A DNA stretch of 7,237 bases from positions 1-7,237 of the forward strand of contig JAGWBL010000046.1 in NCBI GenBank assembly GCA_021295935.1. Reading direction: 5' to 3'. Positions 6,517-7,237 of this stretch are shown here, in pieces (position 1 is the first letter of the stretch; each line of letters begins with the position of its first letter). The stretch is from Pseudomonadales bacterium. Lineage in GTDB: Bacteria; Pseudomonadota; Gammaproteobacteria; Pseudomonadales; Azotimanducaceae. Below the pieces are notes generated by a model that saw nothing but the letters and a program-made list of their open reading frames with translations, was not told the DNA's origin and did no database searches. The position numbers were made by a program, and so were the translations under genes.

Positions 6517-6950
6517 TCAGATTCGCGCCTGAAACAGCACGATTCTTGCGAATGCTCGCCGCTTTGGACTCGGAGCTTGCTCGAAATCCCTGGGTGCGGT
6601 TTGTGCAATCGAGATCTGGGGTGCCACTGCGCTCTGGTCGAACCTCGCCATCGAATCATAGTCAGCCTTGTGCCGATGGTGCTGCAACTCGACGGAGGAA
6701 CAGGCGAGACTCTGCATGTCGACGCAGGGCGGGCTTGGGTCTTTGCCGTTGCAGATTGGCTCGACCGGCCGGTGATTCGAGGCGCAGCAGATTCGAACTC
6801 GGCCGGGATGAGCGCGCATGTTCCTCTGTTGAACAACTCCTCAGCGCAACACCCCGCCAGAGCATGAAACAGCGCATGGCAGGCAGTGTTCAGAGCTCGG
6901 CGCATGTCGGACTTCAGCGGCCTGCTCGAACCAGAGAGCATGAGGTTCTC
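6517..6950 (-). pseudogene. decayed gene for a HEPN-like hypothetical protein
   Basis: Two minus-strand segments in different frames match the two ends of a small helical family I know from memory as HEPN-like hypothetical proteins. The first, about 6923-6834, reads RPLKSDMRRALNTA, then HALFHALAGCCAEEL. Family members typically show RP.QADLRRAVSTAYYALFHAL at the N-terminus. The second, about 6705-6517, reads SSVELQHHRHKADYD, with RHKADYD at 6675-6655, then ARFDQSA and RRAFARIVLF before a stop at 6517-6519. Members show FVELQ.xRH.ADYDP and a similar tail. A frame change falls in the 140 bases between, and no good start or ribosome-binding site precedes the first segment, so the 5' end is approximate. 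HEPN proteins often act as RNase toxins or in defence, but this subfamily's role is unknown to me and the copy is probably dead. Confidence 0.6.
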
Positions 6951-6980
6951 TGTCGTCCTGATCACGGCGTTCCTGGTCGA

Positions 6981-7237
6981 GAGCTGAACCTTGCACAGGT
7001 CTTCTCGTCTGCTGTGCCGAGTCGTTTCGTCTTTGCTGCTCCAGTGGAGGCCGTCCGGCGGAAGTCTGCCTGTTGGCGGTAGCGAAGGGCAAGCCTCCGC
7101 GTTGTGAAAACCGAGACCAGTCTGTTGGGCGCGCGTTCCGCGACCCGTCACGCGACGAGTCGGCGTGCGGGAGTTTGCTCGCGTAGGTCGTCCCTGCCAG
7201 CTTGCCACAAAGCCCAAGTCTGGGAAAGAGCGCCCTT
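6981..7237. other. right edge, no recognisable gene
   Basis: A minus-strand frame stays open from 7217 into the HEPN-like remnant, but its upstream part has no recognisable motif and no good ribosome-binding site. It may be random GC-rich sequence or more decayed DNA. Confidence 0.4.

Noticed and set aside
6786..6806. GTTCGAATC-like T-loop sequence on the minus strand, suggesting a tRNA
   Set aside because: The five flanking bases on each side do not pair as a T-stem, and no acceptor or anticodon arm can be drawn around it.
5524..6867. 447-codon plus-strand open frame antisense to the mutase gene
   Set aside because: It overlaps a clear conserved gene on the other strand, has no recognisable motif and no family-like composition. 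It is best explained by high GC and codon bias of the opposite gene.
1..7237. CRISPR array, insertion sequence or riboswitch
   Set aside because: No regularly spaced repeats, no transposase motifs or terminal inverted repeats with target duplications, and no recognisable riboswitch core were seen by eye.

Overview
The window looks like chromosome of a high-GC proteobacterium, most likely a gammaproteobacterium. The PyrE and RNase PH proteins are of the enterobacterial/pseudomonad type. A phosphomannomutase/phosphoglucomutase of the Pseudomonas AlgC type lies a few kilobases from rph-pyrE, which recalls the loose algC/pyrE/rph neighbourhood of pseudomonads (from memory). The order or species cannot be told. 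GTG starts are common: pyrE, the flavoprotein gene and the mutase gene all seem to use one.

Layout. Positions 1-161 are a leader with a weak -10-like site. rph (162-872) and pyrE (869-1531) form a tight plus-strand pair whose stop and start codons share bases (GTGA). Positions 1532-2063 hold no recognisable gene apart from a 15-codon leader-like reading frame. A plus-strand FAD-dependent oxidoreductase of the amine-oxidase/COG2907 kind follows (2064-3446). Its stop codon overlaps a possible 39-aa reading frame (3443-3562). Positions 3576-4354 carry a decayed Mrr-family type IV restriction endonuclease, split over all three forward frames with two in-frame stops. Positions 4355-4665 show nothing clear. 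The mutase gene (4666-6066) lies on the minus strand. Upstream of it, positions 6517 to about 6950 (minus strand) hold a second decayed gene, which resembles small HEPN-like hypothetical proteins. The rest of 6067-7237 shows no gene.

How the parts fit. The intact genes are housekeeping or envelope related: tRNA 3' maturation (rph), de novo pyrimidine synthesis (pyrE), sugar-phosphate supply for polysaccharide (mutase), and an uncharacterised flavoenzyme whose relatives are often linked with lipid modification. Between them lie two broken genes of families tied to defence or toxin-like functions. Only about 57% of the window is intact coding sequence, which is low for a free-living bacterium. 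The picture is of core genes separated by eroding accessory DNA. I found no CRISPR array, intact mobile element, tRNA or rRNA, and no intact novel system. The strongest unannotated signals are the two pseudogenes.
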